Part shown: positions 1 through 8,298 of the stretch, one piece after another
How the letters are laid out: every line of letters starts with the position of its first letter
Numbering within the stretch: position 1 is the first letter of the stretch
From: Vibrio aestuarianus
GTDB taxonomy: Bacteria > Pseudomonadota > Gammaproteobacteria > Enterobacterales > Vibrionaceae
Assembly: GCF_012395185.1 (NCBI RefSeq)
Contig: NZ_JAAZTU010000019.1
Location: 16,055-80,054 of the forward strand
Reading direction: 5' to 3'
DNA: 64,000 nt
Made by a program: the position numbers and the translations under genes
The notes under the pieces: model-generated
Seen by the model: only the letters and a program-made list of their open reading frames with translations
Databases searched by the model: none
Told to the model about the DNA's origin: nothing

Positions 1-474
1 ATGAAAGCTAGTGCAACTATGATCATTGTCCTGTTCACCTTAATGCTTGCTGTCACTCAATCTGGTTGGGGGGCATCTACGCCATTTGGTATTTGGATTG
101 GTCAAGCATTGACATTTATTGGGGTGCCGATTGAGCAAGTTGCTGCATTTGCTGATCGCCCAGTAAGTATGTTTGCTCTGCCATTCTTTGAGCACCCGAT
201 CTCAGTACAAAACTTTGGTATCGTTGTGGGTACCCTAATTTGTGTGCTACTTATGGGACAACTTAAGTTTTCATTCAACTACAGCGCTAAGCAACTTAGC
301 TTATTCGCTATGGGTGGTTTGCTCATGGGTCTAGGTACTCGCTTTGCTAACGGTTGTAACGTTGGTGCTTTATATACACCGATTGCCAACCTTTCGCTAT
401 CTGGCTGGATCTTCTTTATTTTCCTCGTGATGGGTGGTGTATTGGGTAACAAGGTTGCAGCAAAAATAAGCTAA
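1..474 (+). CDS. YeeE/YedE (TsuA-like) sulfur-compound transporter, C-terminal part
   Basis: This is an integral membrane protein whose 157 visible residues hold about four hydrophobic segments. The segment GLGTRFANGCNVGALYTPI (about residues 110-128) is the conserved second cysteine loop of the YeeE/YedE family. Members of that family import thiosulfate or related sulfur compounds through membrane-embedded cysteines. Full-length members are usually 350-400 residues with two such halves, so the gene very probably begins before base 1, and the Met at position 1 may be internal. Half-length family members also exist, so a complete short protein cannot be excluded. A strong terminator follows at 512-568. 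Confidence 0.75.
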   Translation: MKASATMIIVLFTLMLAVTQSGWGASTPFGIWIGQALTFIGVPIEQVAAFADRPVSMFALPFFEHPISVQNFGIVVGTLICVLLMGQLKFSFNYSAKQLSLFAMGGLLMGLGTRFANGCNVGALYTPIANLSLSGWIFFIFLVMGGVLGNKVAAKIS

Positions 475-511
475 TACCACCAAACTAAAAAGCAATATCA
501 CTAAATCATAT

Positions 512-568
512 CAACTGGGTGTTCTATTGAAAGCATGTCTTAAGCGTCAATAGAGCACCCAGTTTTTT
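512..568 (+). terminator. Intrinsic terminator after the YeeE-family gene
   Basis: Long inverted repeat: arms 513-530 and 547-564 pair over 18 positions with one imperfect pair, followed by a run of T (563-568). Confidence 0.85.
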
Positions 569-821
569 ATCCAGCCAATCACCGCCTCTTCTCGATTAAT
601 ATTCACTCATTCAATACGACTCTGTTGCGTAAAACAATATCAACAGGGAAGTTTTCTCGTCATAATCCGGTCTGTAAGAAAAGAACAAATATTTGATGTC
701 ACAATAATAGTAATTAATTGAAACTATTATCAAAAAAACTCGATAATGGCCATGAGTTAAAGGCTATGCTTTTACTATGCTTAGCACCTTAACTTATTGA
801 TAACGATAGATGGATGACTTT
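569..821. other. Intergenic region upstream of ynjB
   Basis: This region holds no credible ORF. It probably carries the ynj operon promoter. TTGAAA at 718-723 and GATAAT at 742-747 are separated by 18 bases and resemble a sigma-70 promoter about 75 bases before the chosen ynjB start. I see no riboswitch-like structure. Confidence 0.4.
718..747 (+). promoter_or_regulatory. Candidate sigma-70 promoter for ynjBCDF
   Basis: TTGAAA (718-723), an 18-base spacer, then GATAAT (742-747). Both hexamers match consensus at five of six positions. Inferred from sequence only. Confidence 0.4.
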
Positions 822-1967
822 ATGAACAAGCTACTTAGCACAATAGGAATTACCGTATTAGCTTTTAGCGTCAAGGCGCATGCCGAAGAGTGGAAACAAA
901 TTGAACAGCAAGCAAAGGGACAGACCGTTTATTTTCATGCTTGGGGTGGCAGTCAAGAAATCAATCGTTATTTACAATGGGCTGATAAAGAACTTCAACA
1001 ACAATATGGAGTAACTCTCAAGCACGTCAAAGTGACTGATATCGCCGAAACGACAACACGACTGATTGCCGAAAAAGCAGCAAAGAAAGATAACGATGGC
1101 AGTGTCGACATGGTTTGGATTAACGGTGAAAACTTCAAATCCATGAAGGATAACAACCTATTATTTGGCCCTTTCGTACAAGATCTCCCTAACTGGAAAT
1201 ATGTTGATAAAACACTACCCATAGACAACGATTTTGCTGAGCCAACAGAAGGGCTAGAAGCTCCTTGGGGTGTAGGACAACTGGTGTTTATTCATGACTC
1301 CGCCACGCTTAATAATCCTCCGCATTCTTTTGCCGAAATGCTCAGTTACGCCCAAGCGTTCCCCAATCGCTTAAGCTACCCTCGTCCACCAGAATTTCAC
1401 GGTACTAGTTTTTTAAAATCGCTGCTTATTGAACTGACAGATAATGACGCGGCATTAGCCAAACCAGTTACACAAAGTGACTTTGACGTTATCACTCAAC
1501 CACTGTGGAATTATCTTGATCAATTCCATAAAGTCGCGTGGCGTGGCGGTCAGCAATTTCCAGCTGGTACTTCTGAAACCGTTCAATTACTGGATGACGG
1601 CCAACTTGACCTTGCGATTACTTTCAATCCAAATGCGGTTTTCTCAGCTCAAGCCAATGGCACATTAGCGGATACAACCAAAGTCTATGCGATGGAGTAT
1701 GGTGCACTTTCAAACATTCACTTCTTAGCCATACCTTGGAATGCGACCGCTAATGCAGGCGCACAAGTGGCGATTAACTTTCTGCTAAGCCCTGAAGCAC
1801 AATCTCGTAAAGGAGATCTCAAGGTATGGGGCGACCCGTCGGTATTAAGTAGCCAGTATTTAACCGGCACTGCGAAAAACACCAAACAGTTCAAGTCCGT
1901 GGGAGAGCCACATCCTAGTTGGCAATCAGCGCTAGAAAAAGAGTGGCTTAAACGCTACGGAAGCTGA
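822..1967 (+). CDS. ynjB: ABC transporter substrate-binding protein YnjB
   Basis: Periplasmic solute-binding protein of the YnjB family (381 residues from this start). The N-terminus MNKLLSTIGITVLAFSVKAHA is a typical Sec signal peptide with an AxA cleavage site. The Met at 822 was preferred to the in-frame Met at 810 because it places the signal peptide correctly and has a weak TGGA element 7 bases upstream. The mature protein shows the type II binding-protein pattern (YFHAWGGSQEINRYLQW near the start, APWGVGQLVFIHD mid-protein). It is the first gene of an operon with a fused permease and an ATPase. The true ligand of YnjBCD is unknown; a thiamine- or sulfur-related substrate is only a guess. 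Confidence 0.87.
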   Translation: MNKLLSTIGITVLAFSVKAHAEEWKQIEQQAKGQTVYFHAWGGSQEINRYLQWADKELQQQYGVTLKHVKVTDIAETTTRLIAEKAAKKDNDGSVDMVWINGENFKSMKDNNLLFGPFVQDLPNWKYVDKTLPIDNDFAEPTEGLEAPWGVGQLVFIHDSATLNNPPHSFAEMLSYAQAFPNRLSYPRPPEFHGTSFLKSLLIELTDNDAALAKPVTQSDFDVITQPLWNYLDQFHKVAWRGGQQFPAGTSETVQLLDDGQLDLAITFNPNAVFSAQANGTLADTTKVYAMEYGALSNIHFLAIPWNATANAGAQVAINFLLSPEAQSRKGDLKVWGDPSVLSSQYLTGTAKNTKQFKSVGEPHPSWQSALEKEWLKRYGS

Positions 1968-1972
1968 AGTAG

Positions 1973-3682
1973 ATGTTAAAAGCCCTCTATCTGATCATTA
2001 TTTTAGTTTGTATTATCCCCACGGTCCCCGGTTTGCTGGGGGTCGTGGCCTCTTCGTTCGGTTATATACCACCGATTGGCCTGCATCACTTATCACTCGG
2101 TGGATTTGCCATGGTCTTTGAGTGGCAAGGGGTATGGCGCTCTATTGGGCTCACCGTATACTCAGCAATTGCTAGCAGCTATATCGCCTGCTTAATCAGT
2201 TTTGCCATTTTACAGGCGAGCTGGGGAAGTAAATTCTGGCGTAAAGTAGAACTCTCTCTTTCGCCACTACTTGCAACGCCGCATGTCGCTTTCGCGATTG
2301 GTTTTGCATTCCTGTTTGCACCGACGGGTATGGGGGTTCGTACCTTACACGGTCTGTTCGGCTTTGAGCCAAACTCGTACAATGTAGATGACCTTGCACT
2401 GTTTATAAAAGATCCATATGCAGTGGGCTTGATAGTGATGCTTGCGCTAAAGGAAGTCCCTTTTCTACTGCTAATGAGCATTTCGATTCTTTCCCAACTC
2501 AAGATCGATCACATTGAAAAAGTGAGTGCATCTTTAGGCTATAGCCAAGCGCAAATGTGGTGGAAATGTATTTTCCCCCAATGGCTGGTAAAACTCCGTT
2601 TTCCGATGCTCGCAGTAATCGCTTATAGTCTGTCAGTAGTCGACGTTGCTTTAATTCTTGGCCCCACCAATCCCCCCACATTTGCCGTATTAGTGTGGCA
2701 ATGGTTTAGTGACCCCGACCTAACACTATTACCACGCGCTGCCGCCGGAGCGATGGTGCTATTTGCCATTGCTTCAGCATTGATTGTCTTTGCTCGTGGA
2801 GTTGAGTGGACGGTCACCAAATTGTGGAGACATTGGCAATATTCAGGCCGTTATGGGGTAATGTTACCCGGTAAAACATTGTTCATTGGTATTATTTCTC
2901 TGACCCTTTTGATGGTGCCACTGATGGTCATTTGGAGCTTTGCTCAACGTTGGCGTTTCCCTGATTTACTGCCAAGCCATTACAGCGACCGATTCTGGCA
3001 ATTAGAGTGGCACAGTATCTTAAGCACGGTAAACCAAAGTGTGGTCATTGCGATTATCGCCTCCTCAACTGCACTGATTTTTGCCCTCATTGCTCATGAA
3101 TATCGATGCAAATACCAGTGGCAGATCCCAGGTTATATCATTGCAATCCCGATGCTAATACCACAATTGTCAGTTTTATTCGGGCTACAAGTTGTAGCGC
3201 TTTATTTGAAAAGTGATGCTTATTTCTTTTGGGTCATTTGGGCTCATGTTTTTTTTGCTTTTCCTTTTGTCTATCTATCGCTTGACGGCCCTTGGAGGAG
3301 CTTTGACAACGGGCTCACCAAGGTCGCATTAAGTCTGGGTAAAACACCGCTACAAACTTGGATGAGAATAAAAATACCGATACTACTACCTACTATTGTT
3401 TTTGCTTGGGCTGTTGGTATTAGCGTGAGTCTTGCGCAATATTTGCCCACCTTGATGCTAGGTGCAGGTCGCATCAGTACTGTGACTACTGAAGCGGTTG
3501 CATTGTCGAGTGGATTCGACCGCAGAGTGACGGCTATCTATGCCATTTGGCAAGCTATTTTGCCGCTACTATTCTTTTCTTTATCAATATTTATCAGTCG
3601 ATTACAAATAAAGTATCGCCGAATCACACTAAAAGGTTTATTACCGAATGAGTCTCTGTCTCGAAAACCTCACCATCCGTAA
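1973..3682 (+). CDS. ynjC: ABC transporter permease YnjC (fused two-domain)
   Basis: Inner-membrane permease of 569 residues with two BPD_transp_1 halves, as in Fe3+/thiamine-type importers where both permease domains lie in one chain. Each half has about six hydrophobic segments and an EAA-like loop (VSASLGYSQAQMWWKCIFP in the first, VALSLGKTPLQTWMRIKIP in the second) that contacts the ATPase. It starts 5 bases after the ynjB stop and overlaps ynjD by 35 bases, so the three genes are translationally coupled. The length fits the family. Confidence 0.88.
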   Translation: MLKALYLIIILVCIIPTVPGLLGVVASSFGYIPPIGLHHLSLGGFAMVFEWQGVWRSIGLTVYSAIASSYIACLISFAILQASWGSKFWRKVELSLSPLLATPHVAFAIGFAFLFAPTGMGVRTLHGLFGFEPNSYNVDDLALFIKDPYAVGLIVMLALKEVPFLLLMSISILSQLKIDHIEKVSASLGYSQAQMWWKCIFPQWLVKLRFPMLAVIAYSLSVVDVALILGPTNPPTFAVLVWQWFSDPDLTLLPRAAAGAMVLFAIASALIVFARGVEWTVTKLWRHWQYSGRYGVMLPGKTLFIGIISLTLLMVPLMVIWSFAQRWRFPDLLPSHYSDRFWQLEWHSILSTVNQSVVIAIIASSTALIFALIAHEYRCKYQWQIPGYIIAIPMLIPQLSVLFGLQVVALYLKSDAYFFWVIWAHVFFAFPFVYLSLDGPWRSFDNGLTKVALSLGKTPLQTWMRIKIPILLPTIVFAWAVGISVSLAQYLPTLMLGAGRISTVTTEAVALSSGFDRRVTAIYAIWQAILPLLFFSLSIFISRLQIKYRRITLKGLLPNESLSRKPHHP

Positions 3683-4295
3683 ATCCCAAGGTGAGTTACT
3701 CTTTTCTTCGCTTAATATGCAAATAGGCAAGGGAGAAATTCTGACCTTAATGGGACCAAGCGGCTGTGGAAAATCAACCTTACTCGATGTAATAGCCGGT
3801 CATTTGTCCAATGAGTTTGACTATTCAGGCACGTTAACTTTAGAGGGAGTAACCTTAAATTCACTCCCAGCTCATCAACGAGAAGTGGGGATATTATTTC
3901 AAGATGATTTGCTTTTCCCTCACCTATCTGTATGGGAAAACCTCGCTTTTGCCCTGCCCAATTCAATAAAAGGCCGCCACCGAAAAGAGCAGGCGATACA
4001 GGCACTCACTCATATTTCATTAGCCAATTTAGCCAACTCTTTCCCAGACCAAATCTCTGGCGGCCAACGAGCGAGAATCTCATTGATACGAATGCTGTTA
4101 GCCAAACCTAAAGTTGCCCTGCTTGATGAACCCTTTAGCAAATTGGACAAAGATCTGCGTATACAGTTTAGGGATTGGGTGTTTGAACAACTGAAACAAG
4201 CCAACATCCCTGCTTTGATGGTGACACACGATAAGCAAGATGTACCCGCAGGCAGCGCTGTATTAACCTGGCCATGGGAGACAAGCCATGCTTGA
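3648..4295 (+). CDS. ynjD: ABC transporter ATP-binding protein YnjD
   Basis: Cytoplasmic ATPase of 215 residues that powers the YnjBC importer. Visible motifs in order are Walker A GPSGCGKST (about residues 36-44), the Q-loop region ILFQDD, the ABC signature ISGGQRARI, Walker B VALLDEPF, and the switch histidine in MVTHDKQD. The start lies inside the 3' end of ynjC, with an AAAGG about 12 bases upstream. The protein is shorter than most import ATPases and has no C-terminal regulatory domain. Its stop overlaps the next gene by 8 bases. Confidence 0.9.
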   Translation: MSLCLENLTIRKSQGELLFSSLNMQIGKGEILTLMGPSGCGKSTLLDVIAGHLSNEFDYSGTLTLEGVTLNSLPAHQREVGILFQDDLLFPHLSVWENLAFALPNSIKGRHRKEQAIQALTHISLANLANSFPDQISGGQRARISLIRMLLAKPKVALLDEPFSKLDKDLRIQFRDWVFEQLKQANIPALMVTHDKQDVPAGSAVLTWPWETSHA

Positions 4296-4893
4296 TCGTT
4301 TAAGTATCAAAGTCATTCGCGCACCTTTAACTCTCGGCGCTCGCCTATTAAATAAATGCGGCATAACCGCCAATCAAACCACTGTATTTGGTTTTATCGT
4401 GGGCTGTTTTGCACTGCCAGCATTGGTGACTGAACAGTACTTATGGGCACTGCTATTTATTGTATTAAACCGAATATGCGATGGCTTGGATGGCGCTCTG
4501 GCCAGAATACAGGGAATCACCGATTCCGGCGGGTTTCTTGATATCAGCTTAGACTTTTTATTCTACTCACTGATTCCATTTGGTTTTGTATTGGCAAATC
4601 CAGAACAAAATGCCGTGGCTGGCGCCTTTCTGATTTTTTCATTTATCGGTACTGGCAGCAGTTTTCTTGCATTTGCTGTTATGGCGGGCAAACGTGGCAT
4701 CGAAAACCCGGTGTATAAACACAAGTCGCTCTATTATATGAGTGGTTTGACAGAAGGCACGGAGACCATCGCCTGTTTCATTGCATTTTGCCTGCTACCA
4801 AGCCACTTCTCCATGCTCGCTTATCTATTTGGTGCTGCGTGTTGGTTTACCACCGCTACCCGAATCTATTCTGGCTTTCACACCTTAAAATAA
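4288..4893 (+). CDS. ynjF: CDP-alcohol phosphatidyltransferase family protein YnjF
   Basis: Multi-pass membrane protein of 201 residues with the full CDP-alcohol phosphotransferase signature: DGLDGALAR, then eight residues, then GFLDISLD. Its aspartates coordinate the catalytic metal. Family members move a phosphatidyl or related group from a CDP-activated donor to an alcohol; the YnjF substrate is not known. The ATG overlaps the end of ynjD by 8 bases, so it is co-translated with the transporter. The link between the transporter and a lipid-type enzyme is conserved in ynj operons but unexplained. Confidence 0.85.
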   Translation: MLDRLSIKVIRAPLTLGARLLNKCGITANQTTVFGFIVGCFALPALVTEQYLWALLFIVLNRICDGLDGALARIQGITDSGGFLDISLDFLFYSLIPFGFVLANPEQNAVAGAFLIFSFIGTGSSFLAFAVMAGKRGIENPVYKHKSLYYMSGLTEGTETIACFIAFCLLPSHFSMLAYLFGAACWFTTATRIYSGFHTLK

Positions 4894-4910
4894 GCCATGT
4901 GCTTAAGCTT

Positions 4911-5441
4911 TCACAACATGGTTAGAGCAAGCTTGGCGAGGTTGTAAGCGTCCACATAACCGGAATGCTGACGGCCTTCCCATTCAATACCCTGAGATTC
5001 TTGCGCGGCGCGATGACCTATGCGCTTTTCTTTGAGTCGGTGTTGAATGCGGTACAAGGTCGACAGGTTTAAAAACTCTTTAAATGGCATATCAATGCCT
5101 TTTTGTTGACACTCATTAGCAAGAATTAGGTCATCTCGCCCCCATGAGGCGTAAATTTTATTTGGGCCGCCGAAGTTTTTTACCATCGATTTCAGCACGT
5201 CAACCAAAGGACGACCTTGCTTTTCAATTTTGCGTGGCGTAATTCCAGTCAGCTCACTACAGAACAGAGACACTTCATCTTGTTCTGGTTTGACATAATA
5301 TTGTGCACGCTTGACGATTTCACCTGATTGAACATCAATCTCAGCCAAGCCAATTTCAATGATTTCGCCAGTTGTCCCAACGCCATTTTCATTCCAACAA
5401 CACATCTCTAAGTCGAAACAGACAACTCGGTTATAGTTCAT
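4911..5441 (-). CDS. DEDD-type 3'-5' exonuclease (KapD-like)
   Basis: A 176-residue RNase T/DnaQ-fold exonuclease. Exo I is VVCFDLEMCCW (D10, E12). The middle part carries YASWGRDDLILANEC (Exo II-like), and the C-terminal HSGYVDAYNLAKLAL supplies the H-x4-D of the DEDDh class. The size and the FDLE opening fit the stand-alone KapD/Eri-like group, whose substrates are RNA or DNA ends. The gene converges with ynjF, only 17 bases away, and is probably monocistronic. The exact substrate cannot be read from the sequence. Confidence 0.82.
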   Translation of the reverse strand: MNYNRVVCFDLEMCCWNENGVGTTGEIIEIGLAEIDVQSGEIVKRAQYYVKPEQDEVSLFCSELTGITPRKIEKQGRPLVDVLKSMVKNFGGPNKIYASWGRDDLILANECQQKGIDMPFKEFLNLSTLYRIQHRLKEKRIGHRAAQESQGIEWEGRQHSGYVDAYNLAKLALTML

Positions 5442-5634
5442 TGTTCAGGCGAATCCTTTAATTTAGTTTTCAGAGTGATGAATTTTACCTGACTCGCTGT
5501 CAAAACTCGACTCTGTAAAAAGCCGTTCGCGCAGTTAATCATCGTTCATCGTTCATTTGAGCTTTTATTGTTTAAAGAGTGAGCTATTAAATCGTCTTAA
5601 TCCTGATTAATCCTACTTTCCTAAAGCCTTCAGG

Positions 5635-5663
5635 CTTGAATATGGTAAACTTCGTCCCTATTT
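5635..5663 (+). promoter_or_regulatory. Candidate heat-shock (sigma-32) promoter before the DUF2760/Hsp70 operon
   Basis: CTTGAA at 5635-5640, 15 bases, then CCCTATTT at 5656-5663. The RpoH consensus is CTTGAAA, 11-16 bases, CCCCATnT, so only the fourth base of the -10 box and the seventh of the -35 box differ. It ends 68 bases before the chosen ATG of the first gene. Inferred from sequence only. Confidence 0.5.
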
Positions 5664-5731
5664 TTAAGTCTATTCAGCGCAGACGTTGCCACTCTAATAA
5701 CCTCTGCACCATTGTCTACAGAGAATTCCGT

Positions 5732-6364
5732 ATGAACTTCGATTTAAATATGATTCCTACTACATTTGATATGCTGCACGCAGGTCTTGCTGCATCCAGC
5801 ATTTTACTGCTCATTATTGCCGTTTCTCGCAAATCAAAAGTCGTTGAGAAAGTCATTGAAAAACCGGTTGAGAAAATTGTCGAAGTCGAAAAACCGATCG
5901 AAAAAATCATTGAAGTTGAGAAAATTGTTGAAGTTGAAAAAGTGATAGAGCGTGTGGTTGAAGTCGAATCCAAATTAGCAACTGCCTCAACAGACTCTGC
6001 AATGCAACTACTATCCCTTATGCAGCAAGAAGCGCGTCTGATTGATTTTCTCAATGAAGATGTCTCTGCTTTTTCTGACGAAGAAGTCGGTGCGGCCGCG
6101 CGCGTCATTCACGCTGGCGGTCAAAAAGTTTTGAAAGATTATGTCGAACTAAGCCCAATCCGCTCAGAAGACGAAGAAACCCGCATTACCATTGAAGCTG
6201 GTTTTAACCCACAACAGGTTCGTCTTACTGGTAATGTTACAGGCAGCGCACCGTTTAATGGCACACTCGTTCATAAAGGTTGGAAAGCAACGTCAATGAC
6301 ACTGCCAAAATTAGCAGAAAACTACGACGCTAGTATCATCGCCCCTGCTGAGGTTGAACTGTAA
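5732..6364 (+). CDS. DUF2760 membrane-anchored protein of the Hsp70 cluster
   Basis: A 210-residue protein of the DUF2760 family, which has no known function. Residues about 12-32 form one hydrophobic segment. A striking low-complexity stretch of repeated V-E-K/V-E-V/I-E-K units follows (about residues 38-78), probably a rigid charged stalk or coiled coil. A globular C-terminal domain of about 120 residues (LLSLMQQEARLIDFLNEDV onward) is the DUF2760 core. The ATG at 5732 was chosen because upstream in-frame codons run through the likely promoter. The stop overlaps the start of the first Hsp70 by one base, so the two are coupled. It may tether or regulate the Hsp70 partners at the membrane; that is inference. 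Confidence 0.8.
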   Translation: MNFDLNMIPTTFDMLHAGLAASSILLLIIAVSRKSKVVEKVIEKPVEKIVEVEKPIEKIIEVEKIVEVEKVIERVVEVESKLATASTDSAMQLLSLMQQEARLIDFLNEDVSAFSDEEVGAAARVIHAGGQKVLKDYVELSPIRSEDEETRITIEAGFNPQQVRLTGNVTGSAPFNGTLVHKGWKATSMTLPKLAENYDASIIAPAEVEL

Positions 6365-8247
6365 TGGAACAGAAATCCCCTAAATTCAGTGTTGGTATCG
6401 ATTTAGGTACCACCCACTGCGTACTCTCTTTTGTTGATACTCAAGATGAAGATGCACGCGTTTCAGTGATGAGCATTCCGCAGCTCACCGCACCAGGCAC
6501 CGTGGAAAGTCGAACTCAATTAGCTTCGTTTTTATACCAACCTCACGAACATGAAATGAATGCTGCTTCACGTGTTTTACCTTGGTCAACAGAACCAACC
6601 GCTTTAGTTGGCGCGATTGCGCGTAACCTTGGCAGTAAAACCCCGATTCGTCTTGTCGCTAGTGCAAAATCATGGTTGTGCCATGGTGGTGTCAATCGCA
6701 GAGAAGCTTTCCTTCCCGCCGGAAGCAGTGATGATATTGAAAAGGTTTCGCCACTGAAAGCAACGGAATATTATTTAGAACATTTAAAAGCAGCATGGGA
6801 TCATGCTCATCCAGAGCAGCCACTCTCTGAGCAAGATGTGACTATTACCGTACCCGCTTCTTTTGACCCAGCCGCCCGTGATTTAACCGCAGAAGCCGCA
6901 CGTAACGTTGGTTTTGATCACCTAACACTGCTTGAAGAACCGCAAGCTGCACTCTATAGCTGGATCGATAACAGCAATGAGGCGTGGCGTGATGAAGTTA
7001 ATGTTGGTGATATTGTATTAGTCGTCGACATTGGTGGTGGTACCACCGACCTTTCTTTAGTTGAAGTAACTGAAGAGGAAGGCAACCTAACCTTGAATCG
7101 TATTGCCGTCGGTGAGCATATCTTACTTGGTGGCGACAATATGGATCTCGCCCTTGCCTATCGCCTTAAAATGAAACTGGCGCAAGAAGGTAAAGAGCTA
7201 GCTCCGTGGCAAATACAAGCGATGACACACGCTTGTCGTGATGCCAAAGAAGCGCTACTTAATGACCGCGAACTCGCTTCCGTGCCGATTGTTGTGCCTA
7301 GCCGAGGCTCAAAGCTACTCGGTAGCACATTAAAAACAGAACTGACTCAACAAGAAGTTCAGCAAATGTTAGTGGATGGCTTTTTCCCAAGTGTCAGCAT
7401 TAGTGAGCATCCCGTACAAAAAACGCGCGGCGCACTGACTCAAATGGGCTTACCTTACGCACAAGATGCTGGTATCACTCGTCATATTGCGGCTTTCTTG
7501 TCAAAGCAAGCTAATGCCACCAGTGAAACAACTCCGCACAATGAATATAACCCTTTTGCGGGTATGCCTGGTATGGGAGACGCCCCAAAAGCCGATTTCA
7601 TCAAACCTACGGCTGTTTTATTTAACGGTGGTGTTCTGAAGTCGAATTTACTGGCCGATCGTTTATTTGGGATCATTAACGCATGGCTAAGCTCGGCTAA
7701 CGCGGCGCACGCTAAACGTTTAAGCGGTTTAGATCTTGATCTTGCCGTTGCTAGCGGCGCTGCCTATTATGGTGCGGTTCGCCGTGGTCAGGGCGTTCGT
7801 ATTCGCGGTGGCATTGCCTCTAGTTACTACGTCGGAATTGAAAGTGCAATGCCTGCCATACCGGGAATGGCACCACCAATGGAAGCGCTATGTGTCGCTC
7901 CATTTGGTATGGAAGAAGGTTCGAGCACACCAGTGCCTAGCCAAGAATTTGGGTTAGTAATTGGAGAACCTGTGCATTTCCAATTCTTTGGGTCAACCGT
8001 ACGTCGTGAAGATCAAGCAGGTACTCACCTCGATTACTGGGCACCCGATGAATTAAAAGAACTTCCAGAAATTCAAGTAACGCTACCAATATCTGAAGGA
8101 CGTCGTCAAGGTGATGTCGTGCCAGTGACGTTAGCTTCACGTGTCACGGAATTAGGCACTTTATATCTTGAGGCAATTGCTTCTGATAATGGCCAAAAAT
8201 GGCACGTAGAATTCGATGTGCGAGAAGATTCGCAATCCACTCAGTAA
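6364..8247 (+). CDS. Hsp70-family protein (first of pair)
   Basis: A 627-residue DnaK-like ATPase. Phosphate-1 motif VGIDLGTTHCVLSFV lies at residues 10-24, phosphate-2 VVDIGGGTTDLSLVEV at about 220-235, and the adenosine-side motif LFNGGVLKS at about 419-427, followed by AVASGAAYYGAV. It differs from true DnaK in having a long insertion before LFNGG that contains a Gly/Pro/Met-rich NPFAGMPGMGD, and a short C-terminal region with no recognisable EEVD tail. No dnaJ or grpE gene is adjacent. It is coupled to DUF2760 by a TAATG junction and followed by a hairpin, then a second Hsp70. It is probably a specialised chaperone, not the housekeeping DnaK; its client is unknown. Confidence 0.87.
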   Translation: MEQKSPKFSVGIDLGTTHCVLSFVDTQDEDARVSVMSIPQLTAPGTVESRTQLASFLYQPHEHEMNAASRVLPWSTEPTALVGAIARNLGSKTPIRLVASAKSWLCHGGVNRREAFLPAGSSDDIEKVSPLKATEYYLEHLKAAWDHAHPEQPLSEQDVTITVPASFDPAARDLTAEAARNVGFDHLTLLEEPQAALYSWIDNSNEAWRDEVNVGDIVLVVDIGGGTTDLSLVEVTEEEGNLTLNRIAVGEHILLGGDNMDLALAYRLKMKLAQEGKELAPWQIQAMTHACRDAKEALLNDRELASVPIVVPSRGSKLLGSTLKTELTQQEVQQMLVDGFFPSVSISEHPVQKTRGALTQMGLPYAQDAGITRHIAAFLSKQANATSETTPHNEYNPFAGMPGMGDAPKADFIKPTAVLFNGGVLKSNLLADRLFGIINAWLSSANAAHAKRLSGLDLDLAVASGAAYYGAVRRGQGVRIRGGIASSYYVGIESAMPAIPGMAPPMEALCVAPFGMEEGSSTPVPSQEFGLVIGEPVHFQFFGSTVRREDQAGTHLDYWAPDELKELPEIQVTLPISEGRRQGDVVPVTLASRVTELGTLYLEAIASDNGQKWHVEFDVREDSQSTQ

Positions 8248-8255
8248 ACTTTGAA

Positions 8256-8281
8256 GCGGCATCCTTATGGATGCCGTTTTT
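8256..8281 (+). terminator. Hairpin between the two Hsp70 genes
   Basis: CGGCATCC (8257-8264) and GGATGCCG (8269-8276) around TTAT, followed by five T. It has the form of an intrinsic terminator but lies only 17 bases before the second Hsp70 start. It may reduce read-through or protect the 3' end of the upstream message. Confidence 0.75.
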
Positions 8282-8298
8282 GAAATATAGGTGCCACC

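Noticed and set aside
5716..6108. 130-codon minus-strand frame with Ser/Thr-Phe-Ser repeats
   Set aside because: It is the reverse reading of the repetitive stalk of the DUF2760 gene and has no ribosome site of its own.
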